DNA of 39,952 nt from Roseateles toxinivorans (GCA_945898095.1 CAMDHE010000032.1:1-39952); one strand, 5' to 3'; counted from the stretch's first letter, positions 16,941-24,226 are shown. The notes: generated by a model from the sequence alone, not told the origin. Made by a program: numbers and translations.

Positions 16941-18176
16941 TCAACCCAGTGGCTGCGGATGCCAGCCCAGCGTGAGCATCAGCACCGCGAAACCGATGAC
17001 ATAGGCCACGGCCACATGCCAGCCTGCCTTCAGCCAGGAACCAACCGATCGCGCTTGCGGGAACAAGTTGGAGACCGCCACCCCCGCAGTGGAGCCGAAC
17101 CAGATCATCGAACCGCCAAATCCCACTGCGTAGGCCAGCACGCCCCAGTCGTAGCCGCCTTGCCGCAAGGCCAGGGCGGTCAGCGGGATGTTGTCGAACA
17201 CCGATGACAGAAAGCCCAGCCCCAGTGTCGACGGCCAGGAAGCCAGGGGCAGGCGGTCCACCGGCATCATCGAAGCACAAAGCACCAGCGACAGCAAAAA
17301 GACGCTGCCCCGGATTGATTCGGGCAGCAATCGCCAAGAGGGCTGGCGCCAAAGCGATGTCGTCAGCAAGGCCGCCCACACCGCCATGCCGATGACAGGC
17401 CAATCGGCCAGCAGATCGGGCCGGACCAGGTTGCAATAGACATTGGCCAGGATCGCCGACAGCAGGATCACCGCCACGATGGCGAGCCGCGCGCCGTCGA
17501 GCAACAGGCCCGGCGGTGCGTCTTTCTCTATCGGTTGCCAAGCATGTTGCTGGCGAGCCGCAAAGTAGCCAAAGAACAGCAAGGCCGGCACAGCGGCGAT
17601 GTAGGCGTCGAGAACGTGCAATGGCGAAACGCCACCGATCCACAACATCGTCGTGGTGGTGTCGCCAACCACGCTGCCCGAGCCGCCAGCATTGGATGCA
17701 GCCACGATGGCCGCCAAAAATCCGATATGCACCTTGCCCTTGTAGAGCGTCATGGCCATGGTGGCACCGATCATCGCGGCCGCGATGTTGTCGAGGAAGG
17801 CCGACATGACGAACACGATTACCAGCAGCCAGAAGCCGCCGGTCCAGCCATCGGGTAGATAGCGTGGCAGCAAGGCCGGTACATGGCTCTTTTCGAAGTG
17901 ATCGGATAACAGCGCAAATCCAACCAGCAGGCCGAACAGGTTGGCAACGACGATCCACTCATGGGTCAGGTGGGCCGTCAGCCCAGCCAGACCCGGGGTG
18001 GCGCCAAAGCCGGTGACCAGCAGCTTGTAGAGCGTGATCACGGCCAGTCCACTCACCGCTACCTTGAGCGTGTGGTGGTGAAACAGCGCCACGCCGAGCA
18101 GGGTAGTGGCGAAGAACAGGAACTCGAGCGGGATGCCCAACAGGGTGGGCAAAGCAAGGCCAATCGAGGTGCTCAT
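16941..18176 (-). CDS. Intact CitMHS/NhaD-type transporter (ion transporter superfamily)
   Basis: 411 residues with about 11 hydrophobic helices. It has two homologous halves carrying FVMSAFLDNIAAAMIGATMA and 'FLSSVFDNIPLTALAL', the DN-containing helices typical of the ArsB/NhaD/CitMHS superfamily, and a GGSGSVVGDTTTTMLWIGG loop like the substrate or ion site. Members export Na+ or exchange or import organic acids; which one applies here cannot be told. It is the only undamaged gene in the 16.5-19.1 kb relic. Its ATG overlaps the stop of the GlcF remnant (ATGA), so it was probably the distal gene of a glycolate operon. That makes an organic-acid substrate plausible, by inference only. Confidence 0.85.
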   Translation of the reverse strand: MSTSIGLALPTLLGIPLEFLFFATTLLGVALFHHHTLKVAVSGLAVITLYKLLVTGFGATPGLAGLTAHLTHEWIVVANLFGLLVGFALLSDHFEKSHVPALLPRYLPDGWTGGFWLLVIVFVMSAFLDNIAAAMIGATMAMTLYKGKVHIGFLAAIVAASNAGGSGSVVGDTTTTMLWIGGVSPLHVLDAYIAAVPALLFFGYFAARQQHAWQPIEKDAPPGLLLDGARLAIVAVILLSAILANVYCNLVRPDLLADWPVIGMAVWAALLTTSLWRQPSWRLLPESIRGSVFLLSLVLCASMMPVDRLPLASWPSTLGLGFLSSVFDNIPLTALALRQGGYDWGVLAYAVGFGGSMIWFGSTAGVAVSNLFPQARSVGSWLKAGWHVAVAYVIGFAVLMLTLGWHPQPLG

Positions 18177-18490
18177 GACAGCGCCTCGTCGATTACTTCA
18201 ACCCGATGCTTGACCGGCATGGTGATGCCGGTCTGCAGCTGCTGGGCATGAAGCGGTTCAAGCTGCTCGCGATCGTGCAACTGGGTGGCCAGTTCCGGCT
18301 GCCGCACCCAATAGCTGGCAGCCGAGCTGCAGCACAATTGGCTTTCGCTGTGCGCCAACTCGTCGCCGAGCAACTGGCAAGCCGGGCAGGTGGCGATACA
18401 GAAGCCGCATTTCCCGCAGTTGCGCAGGAAGGCCTGGGCGGCGATTCCATCACGCTTGCCATTGAATTTCGGACTCAGGTTGATTTGCAT
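18173..18490 (-). pseudogene. glcF: Miniaturised GlcF (glycolate oxidase iron-sulfur subunit), two in-frame deletions
   Basis: The open frame encodes 105 residues; intact GlcF has about 410. The N-terminus 'MQINLSPKFNG' to 'QLLGDELAH' matches GlcF residues 1 to about 45 and keeps the first [4Fe-4S] motif CGKCGFCIATCP. It then jumps in frame to the last cysteine-rich region (ESQLCCSSAASYW, normally CCGSAGTY) and 'QPELATQLHDRE'. A second smaller gap leads to LQTGITMPVKHRVEVIDEAL, the normal C-terminus. The second cluster and most of both CCG domains are lost, so it cannot serve as an oxidase subunit. The frame stays open and ends in a 4-bp overlap with the intact transporter. Confidence 0.78.
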
Positions 18491-18536
18491 GACGCGGCTC
18501 TCAGGACTGGGTTGCATTCGTAAGTGATCAAGACAA

Positions 18537-18672
18537 TCAAAAGCTGCCGCCGCCGATCTGTTGCGGCAGCCACAGGATGACTTGCGGGAACATGAAGCAC
18601 AGCACCCCTATGCTCAATTGCATGGCGGCGAACGGTATCACGCCGACGTAGATGCCCTCGATCGTCACACCC
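18537..18672 (-). pseudogene. TRAP transporter large permease (DctM-like), C-terminal remnant
   Basis: About 45 codons remain, reading 'HPKGVTIEGIYVGVIPFAAM', then QLSIGVLCFMFPQVILWLPQ and a TGA at 18539-18537. This is the characteristic last transmembrane helix of TRAP dicarboxylate permease DctM subunits, which end ...FPQIVLWLP. Homology stops at about 18672, where a plus-strand glycerate kinase remnant begins, so everything upstream was removed by a deletion. It is separated from the GlcF remnant by 46 bp in the same orientation, suggesting a former shared transcript. Confidence 0.7.
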
Positions 18673-18675
18673 TTG

Positions 18676-18830
18676 GGATGGCTTGAACCCGCTGGACTCG
18701 CTGTCCGACAAGGACGGTCACGGCTTCTTCGGGGCGCTCAGCGACTCGGTGATCACCGGACCGACCCTCACCAATGTCAATGACTTTCGCGCCCTTCTGG
18801 TCCTGGCCGAAACAACAAAACGGAACTGGA
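18676..18830 (+). pseudogene. Glycerate 2-kinase (MOFRL/TtuD family), C-terminal remnant
   Basis: Plus-strand codons give NPLDSLSDKDGHGFFGALSD and then 'VITGPTLTNVNDFRALLV'. This matches the conserved C-terminus of glycerate 2-kinase / hydroxypyruvate-reductase-like TtuD proteins (...YGFF..LGDLV.TGPT.TNVNDFRA.L). The rest of the roughly 420-residue protein is missing; homology begins right at the deletion scar shared with the dctM remnant. The original stop is gone and the frame runs on into the next gene, so a frameshift is likely after 'FRALLVLA'. The family assignment rests on about 45 residues, but the TGPT-TNVNDFR block is distinctive. Confidence 0.7.
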
Positions 18831-18831
18831 A

Positions 18832-19128
18832 ATGCGCAGAACAAGAAATGCCAAGATCGTCGCAACGCTGGGGCCCGCCAGCTCGAGCCGGGGGACAGTT
18901 CAACAGTTGTTCCTGGCCGGTGTCGATGTCTTCGAGCTCAACTTCAGCCATGGCAGCGCGGCCGATCATTGCGAGCGCTTCGACATGCTGCGCGCCATCG
19001 AGAGTGAAAACGGCAGGTCGATCGCCATCCTCGCCGACCTGCAAGGGCCAAAGCTGCGCGTGGGCACCTTCGCCGGTGGGAACCTCTGCCACGCAGATCA
19101 AGGCTGTCTCAGCCGCCCGCGCGCTTGA
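18832..19128 (+). pseudogene. Pyruvate kinase, N-terminal remnant
   Basis: 98 codons open, against about 470-480 for the intact enzyme. Residues 1 to about 83 are a good pyruvate kinase N-terminus: 'NAKIVATLGPASSS' (substrate-binding loop), 'LFLAGVDVFELNFSHGSA' and 'ILADLQGPKLRVG'. After GTFAGG the sequence becomes unrelated (NLCHADQGCL) and stops. The ATG at 18832 has GGAA upstream and lies just after the glycerate kinase remnant; ttuD-pyk is a known order in glycerate pathways. The truncated 3' end overlaps convergent yciH by 20 bp, marking a second deletion junction near 19080. Confidence 0.78.
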
Positions 19129-19471
19129 CGGTCCAGCTGGCTTTGGCTTTGAGCAGCTCGATCACGCGCTCGCAATGGTCGCCCTGGACCTCGATCACGC
19201 CGTCCTTGACCGTGCCGCCCGAGCCGCAAGCGGTTTTCAGCTGCTTGCCAAGCTGATTCAAGGCCTCGGCGTCGAGCGGCAGGCCTTTCACCAGGGTCAC
19301 GCCCTTGCCATTGCGGCCCTTGGTTTCGCGCGAAACACGCACGATGCCGTCACCTGCCGGGATCAGCTGTTTGCGACAGCTGCAGGCCGCTACCGCCTTG
19401 CGGCAGACCGGGCACATGCGGCCGGCATCGGTTGAATAAACCAGCCCGCCCGGGCTTGCTTTGTTCTTCAT
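19109..19471 (-). CDS. YciH/SUI1 family translation initiation factor-like protein
   Basis: 120 residues. The C-terminal SUI1 fold shows 'VRVSRETKGRNGKGVTLVKGL', cited by its ETKGRNGKGVT core, and LKTACGSGGTVKDGVIEVQGDH, whose GSGGTVKDG loop is typical. The N-terminal third has a CPVCRK...CSCRK zinc-finger-like cluster. Bacterial YciH is proposed to contribute to initiation fidelity or to inhibit translation under stress, as an eIF1-like protein. Its start overlaps dusC by 4 bp, so the two are probably co-transcribed with the upstream metallopeptidase gene. Confidence 0.92.
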   Translation of the reverse strand: MKNKASPGGLVYSTDAGRMCPVCRKAVAACSCRKQLIPAGDGIVRVSRETKGRNGKGVTLVKGLPLDAEALNQLGKQLKTACGSGGTVKDGVIEVQGDHCERVIELLKAKASWTVKRAGG

Positions 19472-20400
19472 GCAGTCACGCCGAAAATTGTTTGTTGCAG
19501 CAAGGCCGGCGAGTTGATCGCGCGGACCTGCAGATAGGTCTGCTCGGCCTCAGGATAGCGCCGGCGCAGGTAATGCAGCCATTGTTTCAGACGCCCGGCT
19601 TGATGTTTGACCGGCATATGCACCAGCACCAGGTCCCAGAACTGCTGCATCAAGGGCAACAGCTGCGCCCAGGCCAGCGGTGCCGCGCCAGCGCTGATCG
19701 CCAGCGCCAGACCCGGATCGGCGACCATGCCGCGACCCAGCATCAAGGCGCTGCAACCCGATTGCGCAAGGCAGGCTTTGGCGTCAGCGGCGGTCCAGAC
19801 CTCGCCATTGGCAACGACGTTCACCGCCACGGCTTCGCGCACTTCACTGATGCGGTCCCAATAGGCCGGCGGCTTGTAGCCATCGGCCTTGGTGCGGGCA
19901 TGCACGACCAATTCGTCAGCCCCTGAATCGACCATCGCCTGCGCGCATTCGAGCGTGCGCGAACCGTCCATATAGCCCAGCCGCATCTTGGCTGACAAGG
20001 GCATGCCGGGCGGCATCGCGCGGCGCACTGCGGCGACGATGGTGGCGATCAATTCGGGCTCGTCGAGCAGCACTGCGCCACCGCGATGCCGGTTCACGCT
20101 CTTGGCCGGGCAACCAAAGTTCAAATCGATGCCGGCCGGTCCCAGCGCCGCCAGCTTGGCCGCGTTCTCGGCCATGCAGACGGGGTCAGAGCCGAGCAGT
20201 TGGGCCCGCACCGGAACGCCGGCCGGGGTCATGCCGCCGCTGAGCAACTCGGGCACGATGCGGGTAAAGACCCGGTTCGGCATCAAGGTGTCGGTGACGC
20301 GGATGAACTCGGAAACGCAGCGGTCGATGCCGCCGACGCGGGTCAATACATCGCGCAGCATATGGTCGAGCAGACCTTCCATCGGCGCCAGCAGGATCAT
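19468..20400 (-). CDS. dusC: tRNA-dihydrouridine(16) synthase DusC
   Basis: 310 residues, the usual DusC length. It is a flavin-dependent enzyme that reduces U16 in the tRNA D-loop with NADPH. Visible are LLAPMEGLLDHMLRDVLT at the N-terminus, the catalytic loop NFGCPAKSVNRHRGGA with its active-site Cys, MRLGYMDGSRTLECAQ, 'HARTKADGYKPPAYW', 'NGEVWTA' and 'LMLGRGMVADPGLA'. 'KADGYKPPAYW' favours DusC over DusA or DusB. It overlaps the upstream metallopeptidase gene and downstream yciH by 4 bp each. Confidence 0.95.
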   Translation of the reverse strand: MILLAPMEGLLDHMLRDVLTRVGGIDRCVSEFIRVTDTLMPNRVFTRIVPELLSGGMTPAGVPVRAQLLGSDPVCMAENAAKLAALGPAGIDLNFGCPAKSVNRHRGGAVLLDEPELIATIVAAVRRAMPPGMPLSAKMRLGYMDGSRTLECAQAMVDSGADELVVHARTKADGYKPPAYWDRISEVREAVAVNVVANGEVWTAADAKACLAQSGCSALMLGRGMVADPGLALAISAGAAPLAWAQLLPLMQQFWDLVLVHMPVKHQAGRLKQWLHYLRRRYPEAEQTYLQVRAINSPALLQQTIFGVTA

Positions 20401-20945
20401 GGCTTTGCCTCGGCGGCGAGCAGATCCTGCTGCGTCAGGTAGAGCCGCAGGTCGAACTCGAGCTGGCCGTAGGCCGGCTCCATATGGCTACAAAGCTGGT
20501 AGAAGGCCTTGTTGTGGTCGGGCTCCTTCAGATGCGCGAGTTCATGCACGACGATCATCTTCAGGAATTCGGCCGGCGCCTCCCTGAACAAGCTGGCGAC
20601 GCGGATTTCGCGCTTGGACTTCAGCTTGGCGCCCTGCACCCGCGAGCTGCGCGTATGCGTGCCCAGCGCATGCTGGATGATTTTCAGCTTGGCGTCGAAG
20701 CAGACCTTGGACAGCGGCTCGGCATTGCGCAGATAGCGGTTCTTCAATGCCAGCGTGTAGTCGAACAAGGCCTTGTCGCTGCGCACTTCATGGCCCAGCG
20801 GATAACGCTTGGCCAGGGTCTCACCCAGGCGTCCGCTGGCGATCAGCTCGCGCACTTGCGCCAGCAGTTCGGGCGGGTAGCCGGTCAGGTATTTCAGCTC
20901 GATCACGCAGGCAGACTCATCAGCAGGCAAAAAGTCGCCAAGCAT
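20397..20945 (-). CDS. YgjP-like zinc metallopeptidase-fold protein (DUF45, M48-related)
   Basis: 182 residues from the ATG at 20945 (MLGDFLPADES). A further in-frame ATG at 20963 would overlap the divergent ferredoxin start, so I prefer the inner one. The zinc site is VVHELAHLKEPDHNKAFY (HEXXH plus a downstream His), followed by LCSHMEP. 'LKSKREIRVASLF' and the general layout match YgjP/SprT-like DUF45 proteins, for which both protease-like fold and UTP pyrophosphatase activity have been reported. It heads the small minus-strand operon with dusC and yciH. Confidence 0.85.
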   Translation of the reverse strand: MLGDFLPADESACVIELKYLTGYPPELLAQVRELIASGRLGETLAKRYPLGHEVRSDKALFDYTLALKNRYLRNAEPLSKVCFDAKLKIIQHALGTHTRSSRVQGAKLKSKREIRVASLFREAPAEFLKMIVVHELAHLKEPDHNKAFYQLCSHMEPAYGQLEFDLRLYLTQQDLLAAEAKP

Positions 20946-20961
20946 AGCGGCATGATGTCGC

Positions 20962-21264
20962 ATGTTGCCAACCGACCCGACTCAGCGCTTCCAGATCACC
21001 GTCGAGGGCCAACCGGGATGCTTCCGGGCAGGCGCCGGTCAGACCTTGCTGCAGGCCGCCCTGCAAGCCGGCGCCGGCTTGAGCAGTTCATGCCGCAATG
21101 GCAGCTGCCGCGCCTGCATTTGCAAGTTGCTGACAGGCCGGATTGAATACCTGATCGAATGGCCGGGCTTGAGCCGCGAGGAAAAGCAGGAAGGCTGGAT
21201 CCTGCCCTGCGTGGCGCTGCCGCGCAGCGACATCCTGCTGCAGCGGCCGCAACTGGCCGGATAA
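20962..21264 (+). CDS. 2Fe-2S plant-type ferredoxin
   Basis: 100 residues. Ligands are Cys44, Cys49, Cys52 and Cys83, in SSSCRNGSCRACICKLLTG and WILPCVALP (C-X4-C-X2-C-X30-C), the plant-type [2Fe-2S] pattern. It would be a small soluble electron carrier; the partner reductase is not encoded nearby. The ATG at 20962 lies only 17 bases from the likely start of the divergent metallopeptidase, so the promoters must overlap the opposing coding regions. A weak ribosome-binding site is seen. The acyltransferase follows after 29 bp. Confidence 0.9.
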   Translation: MLPTDPTQRFQITVEGQPGCFRAGAGQTLLQAALQAGAGLSSSCRNGSCRACICKLLTGRIEYLIEWPGLSREEKQEGWILPCVALPRSDILLQRPQLAG

Positions 21265-21293
21265 TCGCCGCAACTCGCAGCTCTGGTCCCTCC

Positions 21294-21884
21294 ATGCATC
21301 GAACCATCTTCACCACGCCGATTGTCAATACCGCGCTGCGCGCCTTGTCGCTGGCTGTCCTGAAACTGGCCGGATGGAAAGTCGAAGGCAGCCTGCCCGC
21401 CGAGCAGGGCAAATGCGTGCTGATCGCCGCACCGCATACCAGCAACTGGGACCTGCCTTACACCTTGATGGTGGCTTTCGCGCTGCAACTGAACATCTAC
21501 TGGATGGGCAAGAGCCAGATTTTTCGTTGGCCCTTTGGCGGCCTGATGCGCTGGCTCGGCGGCATATCGGTCGACCGCGAACAGGCGAGCAATCTGGTGG
21601 CAGCCTCGGCTGCGGCCCTGGCAGCGGCCGATGGCCCGGTGCAACTGGTCGTGCCACCCGAAGGCACGCGCAGCAAGACCCGCTACTGGAAGACCGGTTT
21701 TTACTGGATCGCACATGCGGCCAAAGTGCCGATCGTGATGGCTTATATGGACTACCCGCGCAAGCTCAGCGGCCTGGGCCCGGTGTTCATGCCGACCGGT
21801 GATGTCGAAGCCGACATGGCGGCGATCAAGGCCTACTACTCGCAATACAAAGGCAAGAACTGGCAACAGTTCGACCATCAATGA
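21294..21884 (+). CDS. Lysophospholipid acyltransferase family protein (second of two)
   Basis: 196 residues. Motifs: APHTSNWDLPYTLM (H-X4-D), MRWLGGISVDRE, VVPPEGTRSKTRYWKTGFYW and 'MAYMDYPRKLSG'. This is a PlsC-type acyltransferase and a clear paralogue of the protein at 7578-8210; the two share blocks along their whole length. The start is taken at the ATG at 21294 because the frame upstream overlaps the ferredoxin and has no family character. Its stop overlaps the VF530 gene by 4 bp (ATGA). The acyl acceptor is unknown; remodelling of membrane phospholipid or an ornithine-lipid-like role are both possible. Confidence 0.88.
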   Translation: MHRTIFTTPIVNTALRALSLAVLKLAGWKVEGSLPAEQGKCVLIAAPHTSNWDLPYTLMVAFALQLNIYWMGKSQIFRWPFGGLMRWLGGISVDREQASNLVAASAAALAAADGPVQLVVPPEGTRSKTRYWKTGFYWIAHAAKVPIVMAYMDYPRKLSGLGPVFMPTGDVEADMAAIKAYYSQYKGKNWQQFDHQ

Positions 21885-22105
21885 GCGACCCCTTGCATGG
21901 TCTGACGCTGGAGGCGATCGTGACTGCGCTGGCCGATTATTTCGGCTGGGAAGAACTGGGGCAGCGGATCGAAATCCGCTGCTTCCAGAGTGACCCGAGC
22001 GTTGCATCGAGCCTCAAGTTCCTGCGCAAGACCCCCTGGGCCCGCGCCAAGGTCGAAGGCCTTTACCTGTTCATGCTGCGCGAGCAGGCCCGCCAGCAGC
22101 GCTGA
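21881..22105 (+). CDS. VF530 family DNA-binding protein (DUF2132)
   Basis: 74 residues. 'PLHGLTLEAIVTALADYFGW', EELGQRIEIRCFQSDPSVAS and SLKFLRKTPWARAKVEGLY are near-diagnostic for the VF530/DUF2132 family, small helical proteins with a DNA-binding-like fold and no settled role. The 4-bp overlap with the acyltransferase indicates co-translation. The TGA directly abuts the stop codon of convergent minE, with no room for a terminator. Confidence 0.9.
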   Translation: MSDPLHGLTLEAIVTALADYFGWEELGQRIEIRCFQSDPSVASSLKFLRKTPWARAKVEGLYLFMLREQARQQR

Positions 22106-22366
22106 TCAGCGCCTGAATTCAGGCAGTTCGATCTTGACCTCGAGTACTTCGAGGTTGTCCTGCCGCTCGACATGAACTTTCAGGTCTTCAGGGTTGATCG
22201 ACACATATTTCGAAATCACCGCCAGCAACTCGCGCTGCAGTTGCGGCAGATAGTCGGGGCTGGGGCTGCGGCCATTGCGCTCATGCGCGAGGATCAGTTG
22301 CAAGCGCTCCTTGGCGACATTGGCCGAGCTCTTCTTCTGGCCCAGGAAAAAATCAAGAAATCCCAT
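22106..22366 (-). CDS. minE: Cell division topological specificity factor MinE
   Basis: 86 residues, standard length. MinE stimulates MinD ATPase and drives pole-to-pole oscillation so that MinCD inhibits FtsZ away from midcell. The N-terminal membrane-targeting helix is [14 protein letters not shown]. The MinD-contact region '[15 protein letters not shown]' and the dimerisation domain '[18 protein letters not shown]' follow. The ATG at 22366 is chosen by family length; the frame is open 42 codons further into minD. It is the last gene of minCDE, 10 bp after minD. Confidence 0.96.
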   Translation of the reverse strand: MGFLDFFLGQKKSSANVAKERLQLILAHERNGRSPSPDYLPQLQRELLAVISKYVSINPEDLKVHVERQDNLEVLEVKIELPEFRR

Positions 22367-22376
22367 CTCGTTCCCC

Positions 22377-23192
22377 TCACCTGCCGCCGAACAGGCGCTT
22401 GAAGAGACTGGGCTTGACCGCTTCGATGAAGCGCATCGGCCGCTCTTCGCCGAGGAAACGAAGCACCACGTCTTTGTAGGCCTCCGAGACATCGCTGCCC
22501 TGCATATGAATCGCCGGATTGCCCTGGTTGGATGCCTGCAGCACCACTTCGGATTCGGGAATCACACCGATCAGCGGCGTGCGCAGAATCTCGTTGATGT
22601 CATCCAGCGACAGCATCTGCCCGCCCTCGACACGGTTCGGGTTGTAGCGGGTGATCAGCAGATGCTCCTTGATCGGCTCCTTGCCTTCGATCGCACGCTT
22701 CGTCTTGCTGTTGAGCATGCCGAGAATTCGATCCGAATCGCGTACCGAAGAGACTTCCGGATTGGTCACGACCAGCGCTTCGTCGGCGAAATGCATCGCC
22801 ATCAAGGCACCGGTCTCGATGCCGGCGGGCGAATCGCAGATGATGAACTCGAAGTCCATGGCCTTGAGTTCCTCGAGCACCCGCTCGACGCCAGCATGGG
22901 TCAGCGCATCCTTGTCGCGGCTTTGTGAAGCGGCAAGGATGTAGAGCTTGTCGAGTTGCTTGTCACGGATCAGGGCCTGGCTCAGCTTGATCTCCTCGTT
23001 GATCACATTGATCAGGTCATAGACCACCCGACGCTCGCAACCCATGATCAGGTCCAGATTGCGCAGGCCGACGTCAAAGTCGATCACGCAGGTCTTGTGG
23101 CCCAGCAAGGCCAGGCCGGTTGCAAAGCTGGCGCTGGTGGTCGTCTTGCCGACGCCTCCCTTGCCCGATGTCACCACAACGATTTTCGTCAT
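22377..23192 (-). CDS. minD: Septum site-determining ATPase MinD
   Basis: 271 residues. Deviant Walker [16 protein letters not shown] with the signature Lys11 and Lys16, '[20 protein letters not shown]', and '[18 protein letters not shown]' (Walker B). The C-terminal amphipathic helix '[16 protein letters not shown]' provides ATP-dependent membrane binding. It recruits MinC to the membrane and is released by MinE. It lies between minC (69 bp upstream) and minE (10 bp downstream). Confidence 0.97.
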   Translation of the reverse strand: MTKIVVVTSGKGGVGKTTTSASFATGLALLGHKTCVIDFDVGLRNLDLIMGCERRVVYDLINVINEEIKLSQALIRDKQLDKLYILAASQSRDKDALTHAGVERVLEELKAMDFEFIICDSPAGIETGALMAMHFADEALVVTNPEVSSVRDSDRILGMLNSKTKRAIEGKEPIKEHLLITRYNPNRVEGGQMLSLDDINEILRTPLIGVIPESEVVLQASNQGNPAIHMQGSDVSEAYKDVVLRFLGEERPMRFIEAVKPSLFKRLFGGR

Positions 23193-23261
23193 CGAATCAA
23201 ATCCTTCTTTTCAATCGAACAGCGGATGGCCGGCCGATGGCCAGCCCTGGGGGGTTTCACT

Positions 23262-24095
23262 TCAAAGCTTCAGGGCTTCAATCAACAGCTTTTCGCCGTC
23301 GAGCCTGACCTGGGCCGACTTGCCGAAAATCTGCGCAGGCAGCGCAGTCTCGGCAGTGCGGTAAATGCCGGCGATGGCGACCAGTTCGGCCTCCATGCTT
23401 GAGGCAAAAATGCGCGCCTCGGCATTGCCACGCGCGCCGGCAATGGCCTTGCCACGCAGCGGCGCATAGACATGGATATTGCCATCGGCGATCACCTCGG
23501 CACCATGATTGACCAAGGCCAGCACGATCAGATCGGCGTCCTTGGCATAGACCTGCTGGCCTGAGCGCAAGGGTTTGTCGATGATCATCGTTCTGGCGAC
23601 TACCGGAACTTCCACGCTGGCCTGAACCACGGGCGGGCTGCGCGGCGCTTCTGGTCGGGAAGGCGCATCGGTCTGCGGCGCGGCGGCCAAGCCGAGGGCG
23701 ATCGCTTGCTCCAGTTCGGCCGGGTTGGCACCGAGCACCGCGACCGGTTGCATCCGGTAGGCGCGCAACAACAAGATGACCGCGGCCAGATCGACATCGG
23801 CGACCCACTCGACCAGAGTCAGCTGTCCCGACTCGATGCTGACCGGCGCTGCCGCTGCCGGCCTTGCCATTTGTGTCAAATCGATCAACACCGGGTCATG
23901 GTTGAAGACCTCGGGCGTATCGCCCAGCTTGCGGCTCAATTGACCGGCCAGATCGGCCAGATCGGCAGATTTCAAGATGACTGCCAGCAGGCTCAGAGAA
24001 CTTTCTTTCAACTCGAAACCATCGTCGGACTTCTGCGCTGAACGCCCTGTTTGTGCCTGAATCATCGCTGCTGTCATTGTGCAAAAGTCGGCCAT
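23262..24095 (-). CDS. minC: Septum site-determining protein MinC
   Basis: About 277 residues. The N-terminal FtsZ-inhibiting domain starts near 'DDGFELKESSLSLLAVILKS'; after a Pro/Ala/Glu linker the C-terminal beta-helix dimerisation domain shows 'TMIIDKPLRSGQQVYAKDAD', 'LIVLALVNHGAEVIADGNIH' and 'HVYAPLRGKAIAGARGN'. The start is uncertain: I use the ATG at 24095, which has GGCGG upstream; ATGs at 24077 and 24065 also fit, and a TTG at 24146 is possible but would include a hairpin. It heads minCDE and faces the long origin-like intergenic region. Confidence 0.92.
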   Translation of the reverse strand: MADFCTMTAAMIQAQTGRSAQKSDDGFELKESSLSLLAVILKSADLADLAGQLSRKLGDTPEVFNHDPVLIDLTQMARPAAAAPVSIESGQLTLVEWVADVDLAAVILLLRAYRMQPVAVLGANPAELEQAIALGLAAAPQTDAPSRPEAPRSPPVVQASVEVPVVARTMIIDKPLRSGQQVYAKDADLIVLALVNHGAEVIADGNIHVYAPLRGKAIAGARGNAEARIFASSMEAELVAIAGIYRTAETALPAQIFGKSAQVRLDGEKLLIEALKL

Positions 24096-24127
24096 CTTAG
24101 CCGCCGGGCTCTTGAACTGAATTGGGA

Positions 24128-24143
24128 CGGGAGTTGACTCCCG
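24128..24143. repeat. Inverted repeat upstream of minC
   Basis: CGGGAGT and ACTCCCG separated by TG: a perfect 7-bp stem 32 bases upstream of the chosen minC start. It would lie in the 5' leader of the min transcript. Confidence 0.5.
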
Positions 24144-24190
24144 CAAATTCTCGAGTTAGCAACGAATGACGGACTGCGCCAAGTCGCGAC

Positions 24191-24214
24191 AGCTGTTTCA
24201 GGCTTGAAACAGCT
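24191..24214. repeat. Perfect 10-bp inverted repeat in the min leader
   Basis: AGCTGTTTCA and TGAAACAGCT flank a 4-base loop GGCT. On the minus strand it falls just downstream of the candidate min promoter, so it is either a dimeric operator or an RNA hairpin in the leader. On the plus strand it is followed by CTTTCT, but no plus-strand gene precedes it, so a terminator role is unlikely. Confidence 0.6.
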
Positions 24215-24226
24215 CTTTCTGACCTT

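Noticed and set aside
16711-17958. A 415-codon minus-strand frame overlapping the transporter
   Set aside because: The alternative frame at 16941-18176 gives about 11 clean transmembrane helices and the DN motifs; this one is Arg/Gly-rich without structure.
18683-19435. A 250-codon plus-strand frame starting in the glycerate kinase remnant
   Set aside because: Only its first 45 or so codons have homology; the rest is an out-of-frame reading of the pyruvate kinase remnant and antisense of yciH.
24191-24214. Perfect inverted repeat as a rho-independent terminator on the plus strand
   Set aside because: The following CTTTCT is weakly T-rich, but no plus-strand gene ends upstream, so operator or leader hairpin is more likely.
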